This document shows, one piece after another, positions 13,153-18,846 of a DNA stretch of 18,846 bases. The DNA comes from Nanobdellota archaeon (GTDB lineage Archaea > Nanobdellota > Nanobdellia > SCGC-AAA011-G17 > JAFCDX01), in assembly GCA_018816585.1 (NCBI GenBank), contig JAHIVQ010000111.1, positions 1 to 18,846 on the forward strand, in the 5' to 3' direction. Numbering within the stretch: the stretch's first letter is position 1; each line of letters starts with the position of its first letter. Below the pieces are notes generated by a model, which worked only from the letters and a program-made list of their open reading frames with translations, made no database searches and was not told the DNA's origin. Position numbers and translations under genes: made by a program.

Positions 13153-14913
13153 TTAACTGTAATAAACTCCTTTTTTTCTTTGTTCTCTGTCTAATTGTGA
13201 TCCAAGTTTATTTATTCTTGGCCTGTTATTTATAGGATCTTTTCTATAAGTTAGATCTAACATTTTCAATATTTTATTCATTCCTGCTTTTTTAGGAAGA
13301 ACTTCATTTACAATGCCTTTTTTTCCAGGTGTTCCTTCAAATACAAGCATTGAATCAGCTAAATGATCAATGAATTGTATATCATGATCAACTACAACTG
13401 CAGAAATTTCTTTTTTTATTACAAATTCTTTTATTACTTCTGCAACATTTAATCTATCTTCAACATCAATAAATGCACTTGGTTCGTCCATTAACACTAA
13501 TTTGGTATCTCCTGATAAATTTGCTGCAATATTAACCTTCTGCAATTCACCGCCTGATAATTCTTTCATGTTACTCATTAAAATTGATTGAATATTCAAT
13601 TTTTCAAGTATATTCTGCTTGTACCAGCCAGAGGAAAATTCTGAGCCTGCTTTTTCTTTTAAGAAATCAATTACTTTTTTGTCAATTACCTCAAGAGATT
13701 GTTTTTTGTAAGAAACTTCTTTTATATCAATCTCATTTGTATCTGATTTTATATTTCCAGATACTATATTAAGAAAAGTGGTTTTTCCAAGTCCATTTGC
13801 ACCCATTATACACAAAACTTCACCTTTACGCAGATTAAGTGCATTAACATTTAATGAGAATTTATCAAATTTCTTTTCTAAAGAAGGAATTTCAAATAAT
13901 ATTTCTTCGCTGAATGTTTTTCCTGTTGAAGAATCAAAGAATTTTATTGGATAATTTCTAAATCTTATGTTTTCACTGTCTAATTTACCCTCAAGATACT
14001 CATTAATTCCTCTTCTAACTGATTTTGACTGGGAAAAGATACCAAAACATGATGGTTCACCATAAACAATCTGTATTTCATCAGAGATATAATCTAGAGT
14101 TGCAAGATCATGCTCAACTACAACAACAGCACTTTCTTCTTCTATTATCTCTCTTATTACTTTTGCAATCTTTATTCTATAAGTGATATCTAAAAAAGAA
14201 GAGGGTTCATCAAAATAATAAACATCTGCTTTCTTGATTATTGCTGCTATTATAGCAACTCTTTGTAATTCTCCACCAGATAAATCCTTTAATTCCCTGT
14301 CTTTTATGTTTTCTATATCTAATTCTCTAATTAATTTATCAAGAATTTTTCTATCATCATTTTTTTTAAGTAAGTCTATTACTTTTCCAGAATAAATTTC
14401 AGATAATAATTCTATTCTTTGAGGTTTATATGAAATTTTAATTTTTTTATTAAATAATCTTGAAAAATAATCGCCCATCCAGCTTGTTGAGTATTTTTGT
14501 ATTATTTGTTCATCTGATACTGGATTTTTATAATCTCCGAGATTAGGTTTAAGATTACCTGCTAGAATTCCTAGGGCTGTTGATTTACCAATACCATTTC
14601 TTCCTATTATTCCTATTACTGTGTTTTTTTTAACTATTGGAAGAGAGAATAATTCAAATTCATTATCTCCATATCTATGTATTGGGTCTGATTTAAGTTC
14701 TTCAGGCAGATTTAAGACTGAAATTGCTGAGAATGGACATCTTTTCGTGCATATTCCGCAGCCAGTGCATAAAACCTCATCAATTCTTGCTTTTCCATTT
14801 ACTTCCGTAATACAATCTTTTTCAGCTCTGTTTATAGGACAGATGGATGCACAAAGAAAATTGCATTTCTTTAAATTACATTTATCCTTTCTTATTATTG
14901 CTATACGATTCAT
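13153..14913 (-). CDS. rli: ABCE1 / RNase L inhibitor-type ribosome recycling ATPase
   Basis: A 586-residue twin ABC ATPase that splits post-termination ribosomes with aPelota or aRF1. The N-terminal iron-sulfur domain has the two ferredoxin-like sets C12, C17, C21, C25-Pro and C49, C52, C55, C59-Pro. NBD1 has Walker A GRNGIGKS (104-111), the signature LSGGELQRV (211-219), Walker B YYFDEP (232-237) and switch H268. NBD2 has GANGLGKT (371-378), LSGGELQKV (452-460), LVLMDEP (472-478) and an H-loop near 510. All catalytic elements are intact and the length is normal. It shares a symmetric promoter with the divergent zinc-ribbon gene. Confidence 0.97.
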   Translation of the reverse strand: MNRIAIIRKDKCNLKKCNFLCASICPINRAEKDCITEVNGKARIDEVLCTGCGICTKRCPFSAISVLNLPEELKSDPIHRYGDNEFELFSLPIVKKNTVIGIIGRNGIGKSTALGILAGNLKPNLGDYKNPVSDEQIIQKYSTSWMGDYFSRLFNKKIKISYKPQRIELLSEIYSGKVIDLLKKNDDRKILDKLIRELDIENIKDRELKDLSGGELQRVAIIAAIIKKADVYYFDEPSSFLDITYRIKIAKVIREIIEEESAVVVVEHDLATLDYISDEIQIVYGEPSCFGIFSQSKSVRRGINEYLEGKLDSENIRFRNYPIKFFDSSTGKTFSEEILFEIPSLEKKFDKFSLNVNALNLRKGEVLCIMGANGLGKTTFLNIVSGNIKSDTNEIDIKEVSYKKQSLEVIDKKVIDFLKEKAGSEFSSGWYKQNILEKLNIQSILMSNMKELSGGELQKVNIAANLSGDTKLVLMDEPSAFIDVEDRLNVAEVIKEFVIKKEISAVVVDHDIQFIDHLADSMLVFEGTPGKKGIVNEVLPKKAGMNKILKMLDLTYRKDPINNRPRINKLGSQLDREQRKKGVYYS

Positions 14914-14932
14914 TTTCTATACTTACCAATAA

Positions 14933-14942
14933 TATTTAAATA
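14933..14942. promoter_or_regulatory. Palindromic TATA box shared by rli and the zinc-ribbon gene
   Basis: TATTTAAATA is a perfect palindrome centred at 14937.5. The leftward ATG (14913) is 24.5 nt away and the rightward ATG (14963) is 25.5 nt away. It is the only good TATA element in the 49-bp gap, so one box could drive two leaderless genes in opposite directions. Confidence 0.6.
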
Positions 14943-14962
14943 GGTTTTTATTAGCTAATTAT

Positions 14963-15088
14963 ATGGTAAAATGCTCTAAATGTGAAAAAACAATAGAAAA
15001 TACATTTCTAGAAAAGATTAAAGGGACTTATATTGGAAAAGGAAAAAAGAAGAAAGTAATGTGCTTTGAATGCCAGAAAAAATTATAA
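14963..15088 (+). CDS. 41-residue zinc-ribbon protein
   Basis: A small ORF (MVKCSKCEKTIENTFLEKI...) with two Cys pairs, C4-x2-C7 and C34-x2-C37 (MCFECQKKL), separated by a basic stretch (GKGKKKK). It would fold as a single zinc ribbon and could bind RNA or a ribosomal site. I recall similar tiny zinc ribbons in archaeal genomes without an assigned function. It is supported by a TATA box 25 nt upstream, a strong ATG, and a gap of only 22 nt to the dihydrouridine synthase gene, with which it probably forms an operon. Confidence 0.8.
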   Translation: MVKCSKCEKTIENTFLEKIKGTYIGKGKKKKVMCFECQKKL

Positions 15089-15110
15089 TTCTAAATGAGG
15101 CTATTGAATA

Positions 15111-16043
15111 ATGAAAATTGGAAACTTAAATTTAAAAAATAATCTGGTTCTTGCACCAATGGTTGGTATAAATGATCCTGCTTTTAGAATATTATGTAAA
15201 AAATATGGAGCAGGTCTAGTTTGTACAGAAATGATAAATGCAAATGCTATTTTTAAGAAAAATAAAGCAACAATAAAAAAACTTGAATCATTTAAAGAAG
15301 AAAGACCAATTTCTATACAATTATTTGGTGCAAACATTGAAATGATGAAGTATGCAGCAAAGATTGCTGAAAAAACAGCAGATATAATAGATATTAATTT
15401 TGGATGTCCTGATTCTAAGGTAATAAATCAAGGTTCAGGAGCAGCTTTATTAAAAAGACCAAAAAGAATTTTTGAAATCATTGATGGTATTGTAAAAAAT
15501 GTAAAAATTCCTGTAACAGCAAAGATAAGACTTAATAAAGATGCAATAAAGATATCAAAACTGATTGAAAAAGCTGGTGCTTCTGCAATAATAGTTCATG
15601 CAAGAACACCAAAGCAAGGTTATTCAGGAAAAGCAGACTGGAATTCAATAAAAGAAATTAAGGAAAATGTAAATATTCCTGTTATAGGCAATGGAGATAT
15701 TTGTTCAGGAAAAGATGCTTATGATATTTTACAATTAACAAAATGTGATTTTATAATGATTGGAAGAGCAGCAATGACAAATCCAGCTATCTTTAAAGAA
15801 ATTGAATACTACTTAAAAAAGAAAGAAGAGAAAAAAATTTCAGACAGAGAAAAAATTGAATTATTTTTTGAATATACTAAAATAGCAGATAAGGTTGGAT
15901 ATCCTAAATTTGAATTTGTTAAAAGACATGCACTAAATTTCAGCAGTGGTATGAGAAATGTTGTATCTCTAAGGAGAAAAATAAGTACTTTAAAAAATAT
16001 AGAAGATTTAAAAAAAGAAATGGATAGTTTTATAAAACCTTAA
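15111..16043 (+). CDS. dus: tRNA-dihydrouridine synthase
   Basis: A 310-residue FMN-dependent enzyme reducing uridines in the tRNA D-loop. The TIM barrel begins NLVLAPMVGINDPAFR. The catalytic cysteine is C99 in INFGCPDSKV, with GSGAALLKRP next. FMN-binding segments are IPVTAKIRL, AIIVHARTPKQGYSG, IPVIGNGDI and IMIGRAAMTNP. The helical tRNA-recognition domain follows from about residue 235 (KFEFVKRHALNFSSGM). The length is normal for single-Dus archaea. TGAGG 9 nt before the ATG supports the start. Confidence 0.93.
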   Translation: MKIGNLNLKNNLVLAPMVGINDPAFRILCKKYGAGLVCTEMINANAIFKKNKATIKKLESFKEERPISIQLFGANIEMMKYAAKIAEKTADIIDINFGCPDSKVINQGSGAALLKRPKRIFEIIDGIVKNVKIPVTAKIRLNKDAIKISKLIEKAGASAIIVHARTPKQGYSGKADWNSIKEIKENVNIPVIGNGDICSGKDAYDILQLTKCDFIMIGRAAMTNPAIFKEIEYYLKKKEEKKISDREKIELFFEYTKIADKVGYPKFEFVKRHALNFSSGMRNVVSLRRKISTLKNIEDLKKEMDSFIKP

Positions 16044-16090
16044 AATTTATTATTTTAAGAGGTGAAAGCACCTCAGAAGCTTATTCTGGG
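16044..16090 (+). promoter_or_regulatory. Promoter with two overlapping inverted repeats (copy 2)
   Basis: AATTTATTAT (16044-16053 region) is a TATA candidate. GAGGTG AAAG CACCTC (16059-16074) is a perfect 6-bp hairpin or dyad. It overlaps CTCAGAA, a 5-nt loop and TTCTGGG (16072-16090; 7 bp with one G-U pair), which ends 8 nt before the ATG and covers part of the GGGAG ribosome-binding site. The layout closely parallels 12591-12629, and the shared CCTC makes the two stems exclusive. Confidence 0.5.
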
Positions 16091-16098
16091 AGATTAAT

Positions 16099-16950
16099 AT
16101 GGAACGACCAATTTATGTTACAGAAGTTGCAGAAAGAGAGCCTAAATATAATGCAGGATTAATGGTAACTCTTGATTTATGGCATGATAAAGGAGCTAGC
16201 GAGTGGTGGAAACAATTTAGTAAGAAAACATCATTTACCTTTAAATCAAGATGTTTTTTTGGTAAAGAGGGTGAAAGATTATTTCATCAATTGCAAGAAG
16301 CAATAAAAAAGAGAGATGCTGAAGGAGTAAGAAATATATTACCAAAGATGAATATATATTGTCAAACTAATTATGAAGACTTAAAATCTATTCAAAAATG
16401 GGCACATAAGGCAATTCAAATGCCAGGAGATATAGGCGGACCAAGAAAAAAAGAAGTGAGAGAGTTCCTTACTTCACAAGCAAGTGGGAGAGTTTTGGAA
16501 ACAATGTGTGGGTTCAACTCCTATTTTGATGATTCTTTAAATATTACTGAAGTTGTTGCTTTGGATTTCTGTAAAGAAATGTTGGAAAGATATGCTTATC
16601 CCAAAAGAATAAAGATACTTTATGATTTGGAACAGGTTGTTAAAGGAAAGCAAATGAATTTTTTTGCAGATGGAAGTTTTCAGACAGTTGGTTGTTGGGG
16701 CTCCAATTATTTAAGCAGACAAAAACCTGTATTTACAGAATTCAGAAGAATATTAAGCGAAAGTGGGAAGTTACTAATTTTGGAAAATATATTCGAAGGG
16801 TATTCAGATTTGATAAAGAGGCACTTTAATCCAGAGAAATGCGCAAAATCTATGCGAGAGTCAGGTTTTGATGTTAAGATTCAACCCTTACCTTGGTTGA
16901 AAAGTACGTGGGTATTAGGAGATTATTATTTGGTTCAAGGAATTAAGTAA
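16099..16950 (+). CDS. Class I SAM-methyltransferase-like protein
   Basis: A 283-residue protein. Residues about 130-280 follow a Rossmann methyltransferase order: GRVLETMCGFNSYF at motif I, VVALDFCKEMLERY as motif II, a NFFADGSFQTVGCWGS motif IV region, FTEFRRILSESGKLLILEN as the Methyltransf_11-type post-IV helix and strand, and a final GDYYLVQGI. Motif I is atypical: only MCG remains of the glycine-rich loop. The N-terminal 125 residues (LDLWHDKGASEWWKQF, GKEGERLFHQLQEAI) are helical, aromatic-rich and unrecognised; they may hold the acceptor. The substrate is unknown. It has its own regulated-looking promoter after dus. Confidence 0.75.
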   Translation: MERPIYVTEVAEREPKYNAGLMVTLDLWHDKGASEWWKQFSKKTSFTFKSRCFFGKEGERLFHQLQEAIKKRDAEGVRNILPKMNIYCQTNYEDLKSIQKWAHKAIQMPGDIGGPRKKEVREFLTSQASGRVLETMCGFNSYFDDSLNITEVVALDFCKEMLERYAYPKRIKILYDLEQVVKGKQMNFFADGSFQTVGCWGSNYLSRQKPVFTEFRRILSESGKLLILENIFEGYSDLIKRHFNPEKCAKSMRESGFDVKIQPLPWLKSTWVLGDYYLVQGIK

Positions 16951-17189
16951 TTTCTCTAGTGCGAAGCATAAGGGGAGGAACTTTCCTAAACCCAAAAATC
17001 AATTGCATATAAGACACTTTTAACGAAATTCCTTAAATTATTGGGTTTTAAGGCTTAATTACCTTTTTTGCAAAATGATCCTAAAATTTTATAGTTATAC
17101 TTATATTCTCCAATATATATTTTAGAGTAAATTGCAACTTGCAAGGTGTGCGCGCAGGGTTTATAAGGGAAAATTTGATTATATTGAGT
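16951..17189. other. Non-coding gap, possible structured RNA
   Basis: This is the largest gap in the window (about 240 bp). It contains a GC-richer patch (GGGGAGGAACTTTCC, 16972-16986), an 8-bp stem AAACCCAA (16988-16995) with TTGGGTTT (17041-17048) extended by 3 bp after one mismatch, and a T6 run at 17064-17069 that could end a transcript. Further on, TTGCAA C TTGCAA (17132-17144) and the palindrome TGCGCGCA (17149-17156) precede the next promoter. I could not fit it to tRNA, C/D-box RNA or RNase P RNA. Confidence 0.4.
17159..17167 (+). promoter_or_regulatory. TATA box of the homing endonuclease gene
   Basis: GTTTATAAG is centred about 27 nt upstream of the ATG at 17190, indicating a leaderless transcript. 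This argues for that ATG over the upstream in-frame TTG at 17139. Confidence 0.55.
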
Positions 17190-18575
17190 ATGGCAGAAGT
17201 AAGAGTAGAAGAATATAAAGGAAAGTTTAGATTTACGATCCCAAGACTAGAATTAAGAAAAATTCAAGCAAAAACAGATGATTATATTAAAGTTATTCTT
17301 AATAAAAACAATAAAATTTGCACTTATTATGGCAGAATACCTAATATACCAAAATGCAGAACAAATTTACAAACTAAAAAAGGTGTACCAAAAGATTATG
17401 CAAAACAAATAAATCTAAAAAAAGGAGATTTTATCAACTTAAAAATATCTAAAGTTGATAATGTAAAATCAGATATCTTAATTAGAGGTGGTTATTTAGA
17501 TGTTTTGAATAATATACCAATTAAGACAAATTCTAATAAAACAATTATGGTTGAAGAATTTTTAAGAAATAATGAAAATTGGTTAAAAGTTTGGTATTGT
17601 AGTGGACATGGTGGAAAATCTAAAGAAATTGAACTTAAAAGATTTGTCAAAATAGACAAAAAATTAGGAGAATTCTTTGGATTAATGCAAGCTGAAGGTG
17701 GAAAAAAGAATAAATTTACTTTTACAAATAAATTTATAAGTGAACATAAATTGTTTATAGATATAACAAAATCGTTTGGAATTTCTGAAGATATGTGGAA
17801 TTACATAATATATCATAAACCAAATATTAATAATGATTCTCTTAAAAATTTCTTAAAAACTTTCAAGAATACATTTTGTATAAACAAACCTATAACAATT
17901 ACTAAAAATAAAAATTTAATTGATGTTATTTATGGAATTTATATTAATTCCAAATTGTTAAATTTAATTATGGTTAATATGCTAATAAAAATGAGAAGTT
18001 CATTATTATATATTCCAAACAAAACAACTTCAAAATCTCTAAAGGAATTTGCTGAAGGATTTATAATAAAGGATTTAATTGGAGATGGTACTGTAATAGT
18101 AAATGAAGCTAATAGACAATTATCAGTAATTATTTCAGAACAAGATAAAAAAGCACAAAAAGACATAGTAAACATTCTTAAGATGTTAAATATTGAAGCA
18201 AGAGTAGATGGTATTAAGATATATCTTTCAACAAAATTTGAAAATTGCCTGTGGTTATTAAAAAATAAGGTATTTAAAGAGCATAAGTATAATCGGAAAA
18301 AATTAGTTTCTTATATGATAAATAATTATTATTTTAATTGTTTGTATAATAGATTAAATAAGTTTAACATTTATTCAATAAAAAGTTTCTCAAAACTGCA
18401 TAAATTACCTTATAACACAGCTGAAATGTATTTGTACAGAAATTTTTTAAGAGGATATTTAAATAGATATAAAAAAAGGAACAAAAGTCTTTATATCACC
18501 ACAAAAAAATGTGAAGAAATGATTAATATTTTTGAAGATACAAAAAAAGAATTATTAACCTTTGATGCATGCTAA
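17190..18575 (+). CDS. LAGLIDADG homing endonuclease with AbrB-like N-terminus
   Basis: A 461-residue free-standing homing endonuclease. Residues 1-90 look like two AbrB/SpoVT swapped-hairpin units: YKGKFRFTIPRLELRKI, then DDYIKVIL, and later GVPKDYAKQINLKKGDFINL. Two LAGLIDADG helices follow: KKLGEFFGLMQAEGGK (about 158-172) and EFAEGFIIKDLIGDGTV (about 286-302), carrying the acidic metal ligands. Two motifs in one chain imply a monomer cutting an asymmetric site. The C-terminal 100 residues are basic and may bind DNA. There is no intein splicing Cys/Ser at the start or His-Asn at the end, so it is not an intein. Its last 21 nt overlap the 3' end of convergent rtcB. Confidence 0.85.
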   Translation: MAEVRVEEYKGKFRFTIPRLELRKIQAKTDDYIKVILNKNNKICTYYGRIPNIPKCRTNLQTKKGVPKDYAKQINLKKGDFINLKISKVDNVKSDILIRGGYLDVLNNIPIKTNSNKTIMVEEFLRNNENWLKVWYCSGHGGKSKEIELKRFVKIDKKLGEFFGLMQAEGGKKNKFTFTNKFISEHKLFIDITKSFGISEDMWNYIIYHKPNINNDSLKNFLKTFKNTFCINKPITITKNKNLIDVIYGIYINSKLLNLIMVNMLIKMRSSLLYIPNKTTSKSLKEFAEGFIIKDLIGDGTVIVNEANRQLSVIISEQDKKAQKDIVNILKMLNIEARVDGIKIYLSTKFENCLWLLKNKVFKEHKYNRKKLVSYMINNYYFNCLYNRLNKFNIYSIKSFSKLHKLPYNTAEMYLYRNFLRGYLNRYKKRNKSLYITTKKCEEMINIFEDTKKELLTFDAC

Positions 18576-18846
18576 AGGGATTAATGCAATAACTCTAGAT
18601 CCAATTCCTACTTTATCTGATACCATAGCTACCTCATGGATGTCCTTATACGAGCCAGGTGATTCTTCAGCTAAACCATCCCAAGAACCAGATTTAACTT
18701 CAATTCCTTTTTCATGCAGTTCTTTTTTAACAGTCTCTCCCCTAAATTGTCTTAATGATTCATGTCTTGACAATACACGTCCTGCACCATGTGCTGTAGA
18801 AGCAAATGAAACTTCCTCTGCTTCTTTTGTTCCAACTAAAACATAA
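18555..18846 (-). CDS. rtcB: RNA ligase RtcB, C-terminal part
   Basis: The last 96 residues of RtcB, which joins 2',3'-cyclic-phosphate or 3'-phosphate ends to 5'-OH ends with GTP and Mn, chiefly in archaeal tRNA splicing. The visible part starts YVLVGTKEAEEVSF and has STAHGAGRVLSR, whose His is the guanylylated residue (H404 in Pyrococcus). Then come RQFRGETVKKEL, the active-site loop GSWDGLAEESPGSYKD, and the standard ending IPLACIKG. The gene enters from the right edge; its start and any intein lie outside. It overlaps the convergent homing endonuclease gene by 21 nt. Confidence 0.95.
   Translation of the reverse strand, partial: YVLVGTKEAEEVSFASTAHGAGRVLSRHESLRQFRGETVKKELHEKGIEVKSGSWDGLAEESPGSYKDIHEVAMVSDKVGIGSRVIALIPLACIKG

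Noticed and set aside
16509..16522. T-loop-like GGGTTCAACTCC suggesting a tRNA
   Set aside because: It lies inside the methyltransferase-like coding sequence, and no acceptor or anticodon stem can be drawn around it.
16972..17060. RNase P RNA-like pieces (GGGGAGGAA near the 5' side and GGCTTAATTA near the 3' side)
   Set aside because: The P4 helix needs AAG-U-CC pairing with GGCTT; the 5' piece reads GGAACTTTCC and cannot pair so, and no specificity-domain motifs are present. Even a minimal RNase P RNA does not fit.
17139..17189. Upstream in-frame TTG start for the homing endonuclease
   Set aside because: The TATA box at 17159-17167 lies within that extension, and the AbrB-like segment begins only at the ATG at 17190.
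17190..18575. The LAGLIDADG gene as an intein inside rtcB
   Set aside because: It is on the opposite strand to rtcB, outside its coding region, and lacks the splicing residues at both ends.
18562..18846. Plus-strand open frame at the right edge
   Set aside because: It is antisense to the clearly identified rtcB C-terminus.
1..18846. CRISPR array, insertion sequence or long direct repeats
   Set aside because: No regularly spaced repeats, transposase gene or terminal repeats were seen on reading both strands.

Overview
The window is AT-rich, gene-dense archaeal DNA. It carries ABCE1/RLI, deoxyhypusine synthase, diphthine-ammonia ligase, a pyruvoyl-dependent arginine decarboxylase, an e-MtaB type tRNA methylthiotransferase, an archaeal ATP-dependent DNA ligase, a TrmB regulator and a PAC2 protein. 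Intergenic gaps are very short, and many start codons lie about 24-27 nt downstream of a TATA-like box, which implies leaderless transcripts. A small-genome DPANN-type archaeon (Woesearchaeota/Pacearchaeota-like) is my best inference; it rests on gene style and not on a phylogenetic marker.

Layout. Positions 1-1545: the edge of an unknown leftward gene, a dif-like site, a XerA-type tyrosine recombinase (minus) and a divergent small winged-helix protein, with GTACTA repeats between them. Positions 1550-4901: Dph6 (minus), a Ddl-like ATP-grasp ligase (plus), an asparagine-synthase-like PP-loop protein (minus) and a PAC2 protein (plus). Positions 4902-5463: a RelE-type toxin with a DUF2683-type antitoxin and an operator palindrome (minus). 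Positions 5523-6481: a nitroreductase coupled to an unknown gene (minus). Positions 6525-9141: DNA ligase, then trmB preceded by a possible leaderless upstream ORF (plus). Positions 9187-11058: e-MtaB followed by three small unknown genes (minus). Positions 11111-13151: PdaD overlapping deoxyhypusine synthase, then an unknown gene (plus). Positions 13153-14913: ABCE1 (minus). Positions 14963-16950: a 41-residue zinc ribbon, a dihydrouridine synthase and a methyltransferase-like protein (plus). Positions 16951-17189: non-coding. Positions 17190-18575: a LAGLIDADG endonuclease with an AbrB-like N-terminus (plus), convergent with and overlapping the 3' end of rtcB (minus), which runs off the window.

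Much of the housekeeping content concerns translation: elongation-factor modification (Dph6 for EF2, deoxyhypusine synthase for aIF5A), ribosome recycling (ABCE1), tRNA modification (e-MtaB, Dus) and tRNA ligation (RtcB). PdaD supplies agmatine, the entry to the polyamines from which deoxyhypusine synthase takes its aminobutyl group, and the two genes overlap. The accessory parts are the recombinase/regulator pair, the toxin-antitoxin pair and the homing endonuclease. I found no CRISPR array, rRNA, tRNA or insertion sequence, and no convincing large undescribed system. The most interesting signals are the dif-like site beside the recombinase, the shared operator architecture there, a pair of matching overlapping inverted repeats upstream of two unrelated genes, and the AbrB-LAGLIDADG gene abutting rtcB.
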